A stretch of 64,000 bases of DNA from Hofstenia miamia (Eukaryota; Xenacoelomorpha; Acoela; Hofsteniidae), in the NCBI GenBank assembly GCA_900660155.1, contig CABFPE010000042.1:1862007-1926006 (forward strand), written 5' to 3'. The translations under genes were made by a program, and so were the position numbers. Shown in pieces: positions 34,765 through 47,249 of this stretch (its first letter is position 1; the number at the start of each line of letters is the position of its first letter). The notes below the pieces were generated by a model. The model searched no databases. It saw only the letters and a program-made list of their open reading frames with translations, and had not been told where the DNA came from.

Positions 34765-35815
34765 TTCATTATAGTAAAGTGTGTTGAGGGATGGTAGTTT
34801 TGCCAGTTCTTCTTTGATATTGTCCAGTTCCTCCTGCTCCTGCCAAGTCCATATGAACAGCACTGATTTTTTCATCAATCTGGTCATCCTTGCTGTCTTG
34901 CCAGCTATGTTAGGAATAAAAGTTCCATAATAGGTGAAGAATCCCATGATCCTCTGTATGTTTTTCTTGTTTGGCTTTTCTATTTCTCTGGCATTGTCCT
35001 TCATGCATATTCTTCCCTTTTCTATCGTTCTTCCGAGGAACACTATTTTTTCTTTGAGAATGTCACACTTATTTCCATTAATCCGAAGTCCTGCATTTTC
35101 CAAAATTGTTAACATTCTTTCTAATTTCTCCAGATGTTCTTGGATTGTGTCACTTGTCACTATGATGTCATCTATATAGGCATTGACCCCTTCCTCCATT
35201 CTATGTGTCTTATTCTTTAACACTTTTGTAATGTACCACTGGAAAATTGCTCATGCATTACAAAGTCTGAATGCCATATATATCCATTCATATAGCCCAT
35301 ATGGAGTTATGAATGCTATCTTCTCAATATCATCCTCTTCCATCTTTACTTGCTAGTAGGCTTTACATAGGTCTAGTGTTGTGAAGTATTTATGCTTACT
35401 GGCTTCATAGAGCATGTCCTCTATCCATGGTAGAGGGTATGAGTCCTTTTTCATCACTTCATTCAATTTGTGAAAATTGATGCATAAGCAATACTTGTCT
35501 CCCTGTTTTATGAATATGGTTGGTGCTGCATGTGGGCTCTCACTTGGGCGAATAATTTTGTTGTCAATTAGCCTTTCCAGTATGCGATTATATTCATCTT
35601 TCATCTGTTCAGTCACCCTTCTGACTGGCAGCTTGATTGGTTTGTCTGTTGTTGTGACTAGTCTATGTTTCTTGCCCACTGCCTGCCCCACACTTATTTC
35701 TCCATAGTTGAATATATGTTTATGTTTTTCTAACAGTTTCCTTAGTTGCATGATCTCCTGTTCCTCTAGATGTGGGTAGTCTTTGTTGTTTATCTCGAGT
35801 GTTCTAAATGTGTCT
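34765..35815 (-). pseudogene. reverse transcriptase of element H
   Basis: Recognisable blocks are HRLVTTTDKPIKLPVRRVTE, SPHAAPTIFIKQGDKYCLCI, KHKYFTTLDLCKAY, EGVNAYIDDIIVTSDTIQEH (the YxDD box), LRINGNKCDILKEKIVFLGR and MGFFTYYGTFIPNIAGKTAR. It is a full gypsy RT domain in outline. It is a fossil. Confidence 0.88.
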
Positions 35816-35819
35816 TCCT

Positions 35820-36640
35820 CTTCTGCTTTCATCCCAATGCCCTTGAGTTGGCTTTTGGGAGTACTTGCGACTTCGATGGTTTTCATCCACTTGCCCACGA
35901 GTCAGCAGTGTGGAGTACCTCCTGTTTTCATTTGTAAGTCCTCTAGTCAACCATACAAACTACTCTGCTCATTGATGTCTTCCATTGCTCTCCAAATAGC
36001 TTTGATACTAGATCTGACATACTGTCTGAATATTCGTACATTTGTTTTCTTCATGTTGATGTTCTGATTCATTGCATTAAGTATTGGTACTTTTCCTCTG
36101 CCATTTTTTATCACACATACACTTGACGGCATCAGCACTCTCTTCAAATTAATTCCTTTGTTGTTGTAAATCATTATATCTGCTGTTATTGTATCTTCTG
36201 TTTTCACTCTGTGCATGCTCCATTGATACATTTGCAATTTAATATCTTCTTCCAACTCAAAGACTATCATTGACGGCTTTACTTCTTGTTCTTCAATTTT
36301 GATTTCCTCTTCCAATGCTTTGATCATTCTGTCAGCATAATTTATTACACATCCATTTATTGTCAGGAAATCATCACATAATATTACCTCATAGGGCAGT
36401 AAATTGTTGTGGGTATCTATTACCACTAGTGTTTGCTCAAAGGTTGTGTTTGCTATTCTAATCTGTACTGCCTCAATCTTGCCTTTCGTATCTATGTACT
36501 CTCTGGATGCATGAATTTGTATTTTGTTTGAACATTGTAAGTCATCTTGTCTAAATCCATTTTTATTGATGTTGCTGCTCCCATATCAATCATTGCTTTT
36601 GTTAAAATCCCATTTATCATTATCATTATCATATTAATGT
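35820..36640 (-). pseudogene. protease and QLKG linker of element H
   Basis: The segment next to RT (35840-35945) reads EVASTPKSQLKGIGMKAEEE and has further degenerate copies of the motif. The protease follows: IDMGAATS near 36590 at the retropepsin active-site position, and VIDTHNNLLPYEVILCDDFL near 36400. It parallels 5605-6480 of element C. Confidence 0.75.
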
Positions 36641-36649
36641 AATCCAAAT

Positions 36650-37235
36650 TCGTCATAATTATTATTGGTGATCAGTTTTTTTGAGTCTGCACTCTGACTA
36701 GTTTTCTGATTCTTTCTCTGTTTGGGGATCCTCCACTAATTCTGATTCAGATTCGATTACATCCTCGTCATTGTAATATGCTTCTTCCTCTCAAAATCAT
36801 GTTTATTTGTTTTTTGCACTCATCCTTCCTGTGCCTCTTTTGTCCACAAGCATGGCATTTTATGTCCCTTTCTCTTACCTTTTTCAATTTCCCATCCTTC
36901 TTTTTTATGTTGATGAATTTTTCAGATTTTTCTCTTTGTATGCCTTGGTGTTCCCTGTTTGTGTTTTGTAGTTATTTCTCCATTCTGTTGGCTTTTCCTT
37001 ATTTCATATTGCTTTTTCATAGATGCGAGCATTGTTTTCTATTGTTACCTGTATATCTACGGGTTTCCTGATCATCTTTTCCAGCTTGTCATCTATGTTG
37101 CACTTGATTTTGAATTGCATACAGATGTTCTCTGGCATACCTTTGCAGATATGAGAAAAAAGGTCGTACTTGGAATATGTGCTTTCCCTTGAACTGAGTG
37201 TCAATAATCATTCTATTTGTTGGACTATGATTTTT
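36650..37235 (-). pseudogene. gag C-terminal part of element H
   Basis: It contains a zinc-knuckle region near 36845-36790 (KCHACGQKRHRKDEC) and the end of the capsid (NICMQFKIKCNIDDKLEKMI). The N-terminal gag is absent because the copy is cut at about 37235. Confidence 0.7.
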
Positions 37236-38594
37236 TTCAGCAGTGCTCTCTGCATTGGAAAATGGTGTTTGCTATTGAGGAGGCATGTCATGCACTTGTT
37301 GATTATTTCCTCGGTGACTTTTCTCACTGCCATTGTGATAAACCTTGCATTGAAAGTGCTCTCAGTTTGTGTAATGCCTAAATGGCCCTTCTTGTGCACT
37401 TTTTTATCAAGCCTCATTTATAGTATTCTGATATTGTGATCGTATTATTCTATGCTTCCACTTACATGAGTCCATTCTTGTTTCTTTTCCATCTATATCT
37501 CATAGTAACTTGCTGTTAAACTTGATAGACTTAAGCTTGGTTCCTGTAGCTTTCTTATGATTTTGTTTAGTATCACATCATCTTTTTGTTTATCTATGAT
37601 CTCTGATTCTGATATCTCTTCCTTTATCATGATTGGCAGCACTGCTTGTCCTTTCTTATCAACATTTATCTCTGGCAACTCCTCATACTCCATGTGTGGT
37701 AGGAATTGAAACTTCTTTTTCTCTCTGTCTTCTTTAGCTGCGTCTCTCTGGTATTCTGGGAGCATGGTCCAGAAATTGGAATTGGTATGCAGTGTCCCTC
37801 TTCAGTGTTCAATTGTGAAGGTAAATTCATTTAAGTATTTGATCCATCTTTATACTGTTCCTGACTTATCACCTGAGAATTTTTTGAGCATTGCTAAACT
37901 GCTGTTATCTGTGTGGACTCTAAATTCCCATCCAATCAAAAAGAGTCTGAATTTCTTTATGCTCTTGATTAGTGCAAGCATCTCTAACTTTGTTGATCTG
38001 TAGTTCTCCTTGATTGATTTTCATTTCAGAATAAAAACTGTATTAGCACTTCTTTGTTGTTCTTCAGTTGTCCAAGTGTTGCTCTGATTGCTACCTTACT
38101 AGCATTGCAGTCTAGGATGAATGTTTTGCTTTAGTCAGGCATATTCAATGATGGCAGTTTGGCTAAGTCTTCTTTTATATTGTCTAGTTCTTCCTGTTCT
38201 TGCCACGTCCATATAAAAGGCACTGACTTCCTCATTAGCTGTGTCATCTTAGTGGTCTTCCCTGCAATGTTGGGTATAAATGTTCCATAATAGTTAAAGA
38301 ACCCCATTATTCTCTGTATGTCTTTTTTGTAGCTTGGCCTCTCTATCCCCAGGGTCATATCTCTTGCATTGTCTTTCATGCATATTCTACCATTCTCGAT
38401 CACTCTTCCTAGGAATATGATATTCTCCTTTAATATATCTTATTTTTTGCCATTGATTTTTAAGCCTGCTTTTTCCAGGATTGNATTCTACCATTCTCGA
38501 TCACTCTTCCTAGGAATATGATATTCTCCTTTAATATATCTCATTTTTTGCCATTGATTTTTAAGCCTGCTTTTTCCAGGATTGATAGTGTTCT
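37236..38594 (-). mobile_element. Ty3/gypsy pol fragment L
   Basis: The minus-strand order is RT C-terminal part (MGFFNYYGTFIPNIAGKTTK near 38300), RNase H (about 38130-37780), linker (LPEYQRDAAKEDREKKKFQF) and integrase zinc segment (HKKGHLGITQTESTFNARF, NKCMTCLLN). It is cut at its 3' end against gag of element H and at its 5' end by the LTR at 38595. A single N at 38484 is flanked by a 100-bp repeat (38384-38483 and 38485-38584), a likely assembly artefact. Confidence 0.8.
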
Positions 38595-39744
38595 TGTAGC
38601 ATCCACTACCAAGCATTAACTTAGATTAAAATATTCTTTTAAATTATTGTCCTTCATTCTAAGCAGGTAGGGATGTACATATATTAACTCTTTACTCCAA
38701 TGTTGTATAGGTTTAGTTAATCTTAACTAAAATAACTGGATACTGTTTAGATACACTGCCATCACATCTCTGCTCCATGATCTGGCTATGGCCTGTGGCT
38801 GACTCTGATCTCTGAATCCCTTCACATGTGTTTCCATCACTGACTAAGTGGTTCCAAGCCTCAGCTCAATGATGTTCTTATGTGTTCCCTATCCTAGCTC
38901 AGTGCACTTCTCAATGCTATTTGTAACTGACTTAAACTCATTTTTAATGTGTATTTATTTTACTTTGCAACCTTGCAATGTCACTAGCTGCTTAATAATT
39001 ATTGCTTTAGCCATTACCAAAAAACTATTGGCTTTAGATAAGTTAATTAAAATAAGTTACAAAATCACTTGCAGCTTCCTACCTTACATTTAAATAACAA
39101 TAATACATGCTCAGTCTATTTATTGGTGTCTTATAAGTCACCTAAGTCTATAAGATAAAATATGTATAACCTACAGTAGGCTATCCAGCCCTTTTACTGA
39201 TATCAATTATTAGATACATGTAAACAAAAGAATTGGTAGCCAGCTAAACAGAGAAAAACTCCTATTTGTATACCTAACATAAATGCAGGTTCATGGTTTG
39301 GATTGAGGACCCTCAAGTTGCTCCTGATATGTGGCCAAACCACTACTACTGCATTTACCATTTAGCTTGACATTCTGTATAAATAAGCAAACCTATATAA
39401 AATCTAAAGATAAGATTTTTGAAGAATTTACTTCAACAATTTCCAAAATGATTTCTCACATATTTATAGTTAACTTCCAAAAAGTACCTGTCATTTGAAA
39501 TTTAAATTTATATCATCTGCCAAAAATGGCTAAAAATAATGGAAGTGAATTCACCCCCTTCATTTGGTCAAATTTGATGACAAGTCCTAATTTGCTATAT
39601 TAATACTTAGTTGCATTTACAAAGATAATCTGATAATTAAACTTAAATTGTTTTTTAATCACTAATCATAATTTGATTTTAGTTTTGACTAATCATCTGA
39701 TCTTCTTTCTTCTTTACCAGCATTATGCTTTGGATAATGCTAAA
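38595..39744 (-). repeat. 3' LTR of element I (family A)
   Basis: It is about 1.15 kb, from TGTAGCATCC to GGATAATGCTAA. It aligns by eye with 11932-13056 over its whole length and is closer to that copy than to 28257-29378. A purine-rich AAGCTGAGGAGGGCG stretch precedes it on the element strand. Confidence 0.85.
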
Positions 39745-42700
39745 CGCCCTCCTCAGCTTGTGTTATTTTTATCACTGCTCATTCTCCATGGACTAATTCA
39801 TCTGCTTTTTTAATTAGCATTTCTGCTTGGGGATCACTCCAGCTTGTTGTTGCGAATTCCCGTTGTTTTGTTATTTTCAGTACTGCTTCTCTTTCTGTTG
39901 TTACCATACTGTGGTATCATAAGATTTTGCCTCTTTAATATTCTCTGATATTGGTGTGATCTCTCTAAGTTTGTTCATTTTCTCTGAAAAGATCTCATAC
40001 AACTTTCTGTATAGATGGATGCCCTTTATTGCTATCATTAATGTCATTTGTGCATCTGCTCTACTCATGTGCGCCATCTCTTAATGTATCATTGTGTTTG
40101 GGTAAAAGAATGTGAAAACTCTCCTGAGGCCCCTTGTATTTGCCACATCCTTGTAGAAGAAGCTTATGTTCTCTCTCACCTCTTCCTCTGTTATTGTCAT
40201 TGAATTGTTCTTGTTTAGTCTCATCATTGTCACTATTTCTACTCTTTTTGTGACATCATAGAAGCAGTACTCTTTATCCCATAAATCCAACCACACTACA
40301 TCATTTACTCCTGAAAACAGCATGATCACCTTTGTCATTTGTTTATCTATTTCTTCTTGTAGTTCTTTTAACTGTTCATGAATTGGTTTTCCTTGAGTGT
40401 ATAGCTGATAAGGAGTTATTGCTCCCTCAACATATACCCTTTCCTTGTTATTGTTTTTTAGCAATATTTCCTTCATCTTTTTATAGTCATCTCTTTCAAC
40501 TATCCCTTTTGCTCCATCTTTCATATTCACGTAAGTCTTATATTTGTGTAGGAAAAATTTGGTGATCTTCAAATTTTTTGGTACTCTCCACCATGGGAGT
40601 ACCATCAGAATAGACACTGTTTTTCGTGAGGTTAAGATGAGAATTTTCGTTCTTATTTGTTGCTATATCTCTCTATAGTCTTCTGACATTATCTGTGCTG
40701 TTGCCAGTCCAATCGTGGCTGGGTAATTCATCTTACTTTCCTTTAATGTTTCCCAGAAGATTTGTGTTAAGCCTCTCCTGCTCATTCTCCCATAATTTTG
40801 TCGTTCTATGTCCACTGCTAACTGATTGCATAGTTTTAGCATCTCTTCTAGTTTGGTTTTTGTGAACGTCTCTGTAAACATTAATTTCATTGATGCTACT
40901 GTTTGCTCCTGCTTCATGTATTGATAATTGCAGGAGCGAATTTCTTCTTTCTCCTTAGTTATTTTTATTTTGACCAAGAATATCTTGTCATCTGTGTTGA
41001 TCCATTCCACTGTGTGTTTGGTGTGGAGGCTACCCATTTCTCTATGTTTATCCTGTTGCTGCATCTTCAATGACAGTATTAATTGTGTTGACATTAAATA
41101 TTCTTCTCAGACTTCAACAGGTTCTGTTATTCCTACCCTTTGCATCATTTCTGCACTCTTTATGATTTTCATGAATGTACAGTGAGGGCTCTCTTTTTTG
41201 TATCTCTTCATTTCTAGTTCTAGCAATTGTTGCATCTCTTTGTTTTTCATTGTATTTACAATTTCTTTGGTATCTATGATTTTTCATTTGATGATTTTCT
41301 TTGTTGTTAACCAAGGTTCTGTTTCAACCTGTCTTAGTTGGGTTTCAGATGTGTCACCCCACATGTATTTTCTCATGGGTTCATCAAATACTGTTATTTC
41401 TTCTGCCGCAATCCCCATTATATTCACTATGTCCACTGTTGACATTCTTCCTAGTGGGCTTTTGTTGATAATTAATCTACTGATGAACTTTTTGATTTCT
41501 TGCATTGGTTTTTTTATTTGTCCAGGGATGTCAGCTTCTGACGTGCCCTTTCAGCAACCAATTTTTTGTTTATGTGTTTACTGGGGATAAAGCTATTTCA
41601 TATTTCTTTGCCTTTGCTAACTTGTGTCACCCTGATCTTGAAATTGGTAGCCTTAATTCCTGTTCCTGTGTCATGAATATTGCTAGAATCCATGCTGATG
41701 TTCTGAATCAGATTTCTGGTGAGTTCTTTTCCTTGAATAGCATATTTTTGAAATCTTTTGTTGAATTTATTTCATATGATCTGTTGATTTCTGAAAGTGC
41801 TACCTCAACTGTCTTGTGGTATTTTCTCAACAGGGCCTCAATATGTATTTCTGGCCATTCTTCTTTTGTCTTCTTTTGTAGCTTCATTTCATTCCATATC
41901 TCTTGTATCCTCTTTATGTGTTCTTGCCTTTGTGTGAGGCTGCACTTGATGAATAGCATGTTTGCTTTTTCTACGCCCTCTGCATGTGTTGTCATCTCTA
42001 TGGTTTTTACTTGTATATATAAGTTGATGGCTATACATGGATCTACCATCAATCTGCAATAGGCTACCCAGTAATTGTTTTGAAAATCTAAGCGAATTAA
42101 TTCTGTGACCTTTGATTCTGTCATTATTTTCTCCCATAGGAACCAGTTTTCAACTTGTATTTGTAACTCTCTCAGGAACGGTGGTATTTCTTTGATCATA
42201 GTTCTCCTGATGATTACTACTCTTATGCCCTGCACTCTTACCATTCTTAACATTTGGTCTAACGGTTTCTCCAGATTTTTGTTGTATTCTTTCTCTTTTA
42301 GGATATGAGTGATCATTAAGTTATCTTTGTCAATTTCAATTTCTGGTATTTTTGCGATTTTTTCCACATATGCCATGATTGCTTGGGCTGCTTCCAGTGT
42401 GAAGTTTTGTCAAAAGTGACATGAACCATGCTGCGCATATATGGTCATTCTACCTTTTCGTCTAATTATCTTTGATAGATTATTATTGTGTTGACCATTG
42501 GTCTTTTCTGCACATCTAGTACTATGGGTAATTTGCTGCCTTCTGTTTTTGCTATCCTTTGTATATGACTTTTCATTTCCAGTGACAGTTTTTGGTATGC
42601 ATTAGTTCTCATTTTCAGTGTTCCCATAAAGTAGGGGTGCAGGTTTTCCCCATCTATTTTTGACATCCTTTTCTCTCTATCTTTTGACCACACTGTTCTT

Positions 42701-43400
42701 TCTGATGTGCTTTTGGAGAGGGCATGTAGCTGTGTAATCCGTAGCAGTCACCTGGTGCTCAGCTCACTGTCCAGTGAGTCCATGCTGATGGTTTCCACTT
42801 ATTTGCCCTTGAATCAGCTCACAGTTGACGCTTTCAGCAATTGACCAGTTGTGGGTTCCATCAATATGTCAGCATTGTCACTTTAGTATATGCACAGTTC
42901 TTTTTCCACTTTCACCTTCCCCTGAACTCTAATAGCTGCACTGCCCTTGAATTGCAAAGATAGACTGGAAGGAAAGTTGTGCTGTGTTTCACCAGTTCTC
43001 TGTGTGCCCTCAAATTGGTGGTGCAGATCTCTGGGATTTCACTGGTTCCCTGTTTGCCCTTGAATCAGCTGTGCAGATCAACAATGGGAGAGGCATTGTG
43101 TCTTTTTGTCTCACTGCCCTCAAATCAGCATTGGGGACTACTCAGACGCCTTCTCACTCTGCGCCTTTGATTAGTCATGGGTTGGTTCTCATCCCTTCTG
43201 TTGTCCATTGGACTTCCAGTTCAAGATTTCCTTCGTATTCTCCTCAGCGGGTTTGACATTGTCATCTTCTTCCTCTTCCTCAATGGCTGTTGCATTTTGT
43301 TCAATTTTCCTAAATTCAGACAATAAATTTATATCCCATACTTTGGGGTCATGTATATATTTATCTCTTGCTTCATGCCTTGGCAGCACTCTTTTTTATA
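39745..43400 (-). pseudogene. post-integrase extension of element I
   Basis: About 3.65 kb, collinear with H. The parts are RDKYIHDPKVWDINLLSEFR (near 43370), QLKG-type motifs (43190-42800), MSKIDGENLHPYFMGTLKMR (near 42660), an alpha/beta block (RIPEIEIDKDNLMITHILK-like, GIRVVIIRRTM), KCSLTQRQEHIKRIQEIW (near 41930), VDIVNIMGIAAEEITVFDEP (near 41430), FTETFTKTKLEEMLKLCNQL, MNYPATIGLATAQ, YVEGAITPYQLYTQGKPI, FSGVNDVVWLDLW (near 40300) and ENISFFYKDVANTRGLRRVF. Function is unknown. It is a fossil. Confidence 0.75.
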
Positions 43401-45575
43401 TATATTCATTGCCGATTTTACTTTGAATTCTTCGTCAAAACCTTCTTCCAGCAGACTATCTAATTTGCTCATATCATATACAATCTCATTACCATTAATG
43501 TGACTTATTTAAAACTTGGCATTTTCATCTAGTATTGATTCTTCAATATCTGCTGTCACTTGTTTTAGGTTCTGGAAATGCAGTAATCTATCATTATTTA
43601 ACATGTACTCATTATTTGGTAATACTTGTGTTATTTTATATGGACCTGACCAAATCTGTTTGTGTCTGTTAATTTCATAGGTGTGAATGCATAAACTGTG
43701 TTGCCTATCTTATGTGCATGACCATAGATTTTTTATTGTAATTGTGCTGTTGTCTCACAGCCAATTTCTTCCTGTTATGGCACATTGTCTCATGTATTGC
43801 TGTTATCCAATTACTCTGTTGATCTACATATTGGTTGTCCATCTTTCTGCTATAGGCAAAGTATTGCATTGATAATGGTGTCACTGCCTCTCTTCCAAAC
43901 ATGGCCTTAAATGGTGTTATCCCAGTTGTAGAATGTACAGACATATTGTAAAAATACTCAAACATTTCAATTACTTCTCTCCATTTGCGACCNCTGTTGC
44001 ATTTTGTTCAATTTTCCTAAATTCAGACAATAAATTTATATCCCATACTTTGGGGTCATGTATATATTTATCTCTTGCTTCATGCCTTGGCAGCACTCTT
44101 TTTTATATATATTCATTGCCGATTTTACTTTGAATTCTTCGTCAAAACCTTCTTCCAGCAGACTATCTAATTTGCTCATATCATATACAATCTCATTACC
44201 ATTAATGTGACTTATTTAAAACTTGGCATTTTCATCTAGTATTGATTCTTCAATATCTGCTGTCACTTGTTTTAGGTTCTGGAAATGCAGTAATCTATCA
44301 TTATTTAACATGTACTCATTATTTGGTAATACTTGTGTTATTTTATACGGACCTGACCAAATCTGTTTGTGTCTGTTAATTTCATAGGTGTGAATGCATA
44401 AACTGTGTTGCCTATCTTATGTGCATGACCATAGATTTTTTATTGTAATTGTGCTGTTGTCTCACAGCCAATTTCTTCCTGTTATGGCACATTGTCTCAT
44501 GTATTGCTGTTATCCAATTACTCTGTTGATCTACATATTGGTTGTCCATCTTTCTGCTATAGGCAAAGTATTGCATTGATAATGGTGTCACTGCCTCTCT
44601 TCCAAACATGGCCTTAAATGGTGTTATCCCAGTTGTAGAATGTACAGACATATTGTAAAAATACTCAAACATTTCAATTACTTCTCTCCATTTGCGACCC
44701 CCTATTCTTGAAGTTGTGACTCTAATTAGCTTTATCAAGGTTCTGTTCAGTCTCTACACTGCGCCATTTGCCTGTGGATGGTATGCTGTTGTTTTCTCAC
44801 TCATTACTCTTGAAATAGGTTGCTTTCAAATTGTGGCCCCTTATCAGCGATTATCATCTCCATTGGCCCAAACTTCAGGATCCATTCTTTCAGAACTATA
44901 TCAGTGGTTGTTTCAGCTGTTGTGTTCTTCATCAGGATTAACTTCGCGTATTTGGTGAAATTGTCCACCATCACTAGTAGGTACTTATATCCTTCCTCAT
45001 CTTTTGAAAACATTTCTAGGTCTATGTGTACAATCTCATTGGGTTACATTGCTATGATCTTCTCTAGAGGTGCTCTCTGCATTGGAAAATGTTGTTTGTT
45101 ATGAAGGAGACATTTCATACATTTATTATTTATCTCTTTGTTACCTTCTGTATTGCCATTGTGAAGAACCTTGCATTAAACATGCTCTCAATTTGCATGA
45201 TGGCTATGTGGCCCTTCACATGAATTTTCCTTACTAGTTCGCATTTATAGTATTTCAGTATTGCAATTCTATTGTTTTGTCCTTCCACATATAGGAGTCC
45301 ATTCCTGTTCTTCTTCCATTTGTACCTCTCTTAGTAGTTTGTGGTTAACTTTGATAGTTTCAAACTTGGTTCCTGTAACTTCTTTATGATTTCACTTAAT
45401 ATCATGTTGTCCTTCTGTTTTTATATGATCTCTGCCTCTGATATCTCTTCCTTTATTGTGATTGGTAGCACTGCTTGTCCCTTTTTATTGACATTCATTT
45501 CTAGCAGCCCCTTTTACTCTGTGTGTTGCAGAAATTGAAACTGTTTTTTCTCTCCATCTTCCTTGGTTGCATCTC
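43401..45575 (-). pseudogene. integrase and RNase H end of element I
   Basis: The integrase core is seen at 45013-44804 (FSKDEEGYKYLLVMVDNFTK, LKFGPMEMIIADKGPQFESN) and at 44738-44412 (TTGITPFKAMFGREAVTPLS). The GPF/Y tail and acidic end lie at 43680-43400. The zinc segment is near 45130 and the RNase H linker near 45400-45560. Part of this region appears twice because of the N join at 43993. Confidence 0.8.
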
Positions 45576-46127
45576 TAATGCAAGAAAAACTAGAAAAGTC
45601 CATTGAAACTATAAGAAAAATACAGAAGAACAATTCCAACAATTTGAGAGAAAACTCCAACTGAGTTTGGAGAAACAAAACTAGTTCCAGTAAGCAGCAC
45701 AGTGTAGGGTACAGTAATAAATCTAAATTCTAGAAGAATAAGACAGCAACAAAGTAGCAACCAAAATGAGTAAAAATAACGTCAAAACTTGGTGACAGCT
45801 TCAGAGCACAGAATTGCAGTGTAAAAGTAAGATAAGAGGTAAAGTTATGCATCAGTTGGTAGAGAAGTTGATTCACAGCCAGGAGAAACAACCCTCCCAG
45901 CTGGCTCACACCAAAGAGAAAGAACAAAACCAAATATGGTAAGAAAACAAGTAACAGTTCTGTACCATGTCACAATCACCAGGTAATCAGATGACCACTT
46001 TGGTATGCATGCAAGCTTCATTACCAGAATACATATCCAGGCATTGATTCACCTGCACACTTCAACAGAAGGGAGTAGAGAGCTCAACTGACATTCCAAT
46101 TTGCTCAGAATCACGTCAGGGTCCCCA
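45576..46127. other. unassigned stretch, gag-like at its left edge
   Basis: On the plus strand the first 100 bases read MQEKLEKSIETIRKIQKNNS, a short Glu/Lys/Gln-rich coiled-coil-like peptide resembling the gag N-terminal region at 55799-56340. From about 45690 to 46127 I recognise no coding sequence, repeat or RNA. It probably derives from a gag leader of the same element group. Confidence 0.35.
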
Positions 46128-47117
46128 TGTAGAATTGTGGGAGAACTCTGACTACTCAATGCAGTACTGGGAAACTCAAGAGTTAGTATCAATGGTTGCA
46201 AAAGCTACAATTGTAGAGAGTGACCTGCATTCTAGCTGAAGAAAGAGCATTGGTGGTTCACTGATTCACTTAAGAAAAACAGAAATTATCCATAGAGAAT
46301 AGACTTCCAGCAGTGACCAATTCATATGGCGTCATGCCAAAGCTCTATCCATTAAGCCATCCTTACTCACCAAGGTGCTATTTGTGTGTCTCAAGTATTA
46401 ATTTCTAGCTCAAATAAAGAATTTAGCTGAGAGTTCTATTATCTCAGCTCATGTAAATCAATAATTAAACAAAAGGCACATAATTACCATGCATTCATGT
46501 TTGCCAGTGGCATATTATATTTGCAGTGTGGTATTATTAAGTGCATGTATGAAATGAAATGATCAAATTAAAAGCTCTTATTCCCTACACTTACATGTAG
46601 CTTTAACCTAAAGTGACCACAATTTGGGCTGTCACATTTAAGGAGCTATTTGGCACCCCAGACTCAGTGCAGTTCCTCCCAAATTGTCACTGGATCTTAA
46701 GCAGGAATTATCAAACTAAAATCCATGACAAAACCTAAAAGGGCTAGCATATAAATAAATTAGAGAAGGTCAAACATGATTGGAGTAAGACAAATTATAT
46801 TGTGAGTTCACTACAAGTCTCTCAAGTATTCATTACAATTTTTGTAAATTATTACCTGCTTAATGTTTACAACTTGCAAATGAGTTCCCTTGCAAAATTA
46901 AATGAGCAATTACACATAGGTTTAGATCAAGTTGACAAATAATAAATTGATTGAAAAAACTGCACTCAAAAATGTACAAATTGACTTAAAAGAAATTGAT
47001 ATAAATGGATAGCCACAGATCAGAAATTATGACATTACTGTGACATAACACTAATTTTTGAGAGCCAAAATAATCAAAGGAATAAAATAAAAACTAGGGG
47101 CCCTAAATGACTCTACA
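46128..47117 (-). repeat. LTR (family B)
   Basis: It runs from TGTAGAATTGTGGG to CTCTACA, 990 bp, and is similar to 49486-50379 in borders and interior. It has no obvious target duplication. No extension or pol of the same element is attached on either side, so it may be a remnant of a deleted copy. Confidence 0.75.
46310..46365 (-). other. A-box-like, tRNA-resembling segment in LTR B
   Basis: The minus strand reads TGGCTTAATGGATAGAGC at 46342-46359, which fits the tRNA A-box pattern, followed by TTTGGCATGACGCCA as a possible arm. The same place in the other B LTRs is recognisable but degenerate (about 49660-49720 and 47560-47610). No B box is evident. Confidence 0.3.
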
Positions 47118-47249
47118 ATTTGTCTCACTTAAATTGTGTTTGATCTTTTTTGATTTATTTATTAAGCTAACCCTTTTAAATTCTTCTATGGATTGTTGTG
47201 AAATAATTATTGCTTAAGTTCCTGCAACAATTTCAGAGGTACTCTACTG
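47118..47249. other. short unassigned AT-rich stretch
   Basis: It lies between two family B LTRs of opposite orientation. No coding potential or repeat was recognised. Confidence 0.4.

Larger units (their letters stand above)
28257..37235 (-). mobile_element. Ty3/gypsy-type LTR element H with extension
   Basis: This is the most complete layout in the window. Reading along the minus strand from 37235: partial gag with zinc knuckle, protease, QLKG-type linker, RT, RNase H, integrase, extension, polypurine tract and 3' LTR. The 5' end is cut at about 37235 against another pol fragment. CpG is scarce and there are many breaks, well over a dozen, so it is an old copy. There are no N joins, which makes it the best guide to true spacing: extension about 3.7 kb. 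Confidence 0.85.
38595..45575 (-). mobile_element. Ty3/gypsy-type LTR element I with extension
   Basis: The minus-strand order is RNase H end, integrase, extension and LTR. The upstream part (gag, protease, RT) is missing; the copy begins in RNase H at about 45575. Positions 43994-44699 repeat 43286-43992 across a single N at 43993, a probable assembly duplication. It is broken in many places and CpG-poor. Confidence 0.82.

Noticed and set aside
46310-46365. A tRNA gene
   Set aside because: Only an A-box-like stretch is present; there is no B box, anticodon arm or acceptor stem, and it lies inside an LTR.
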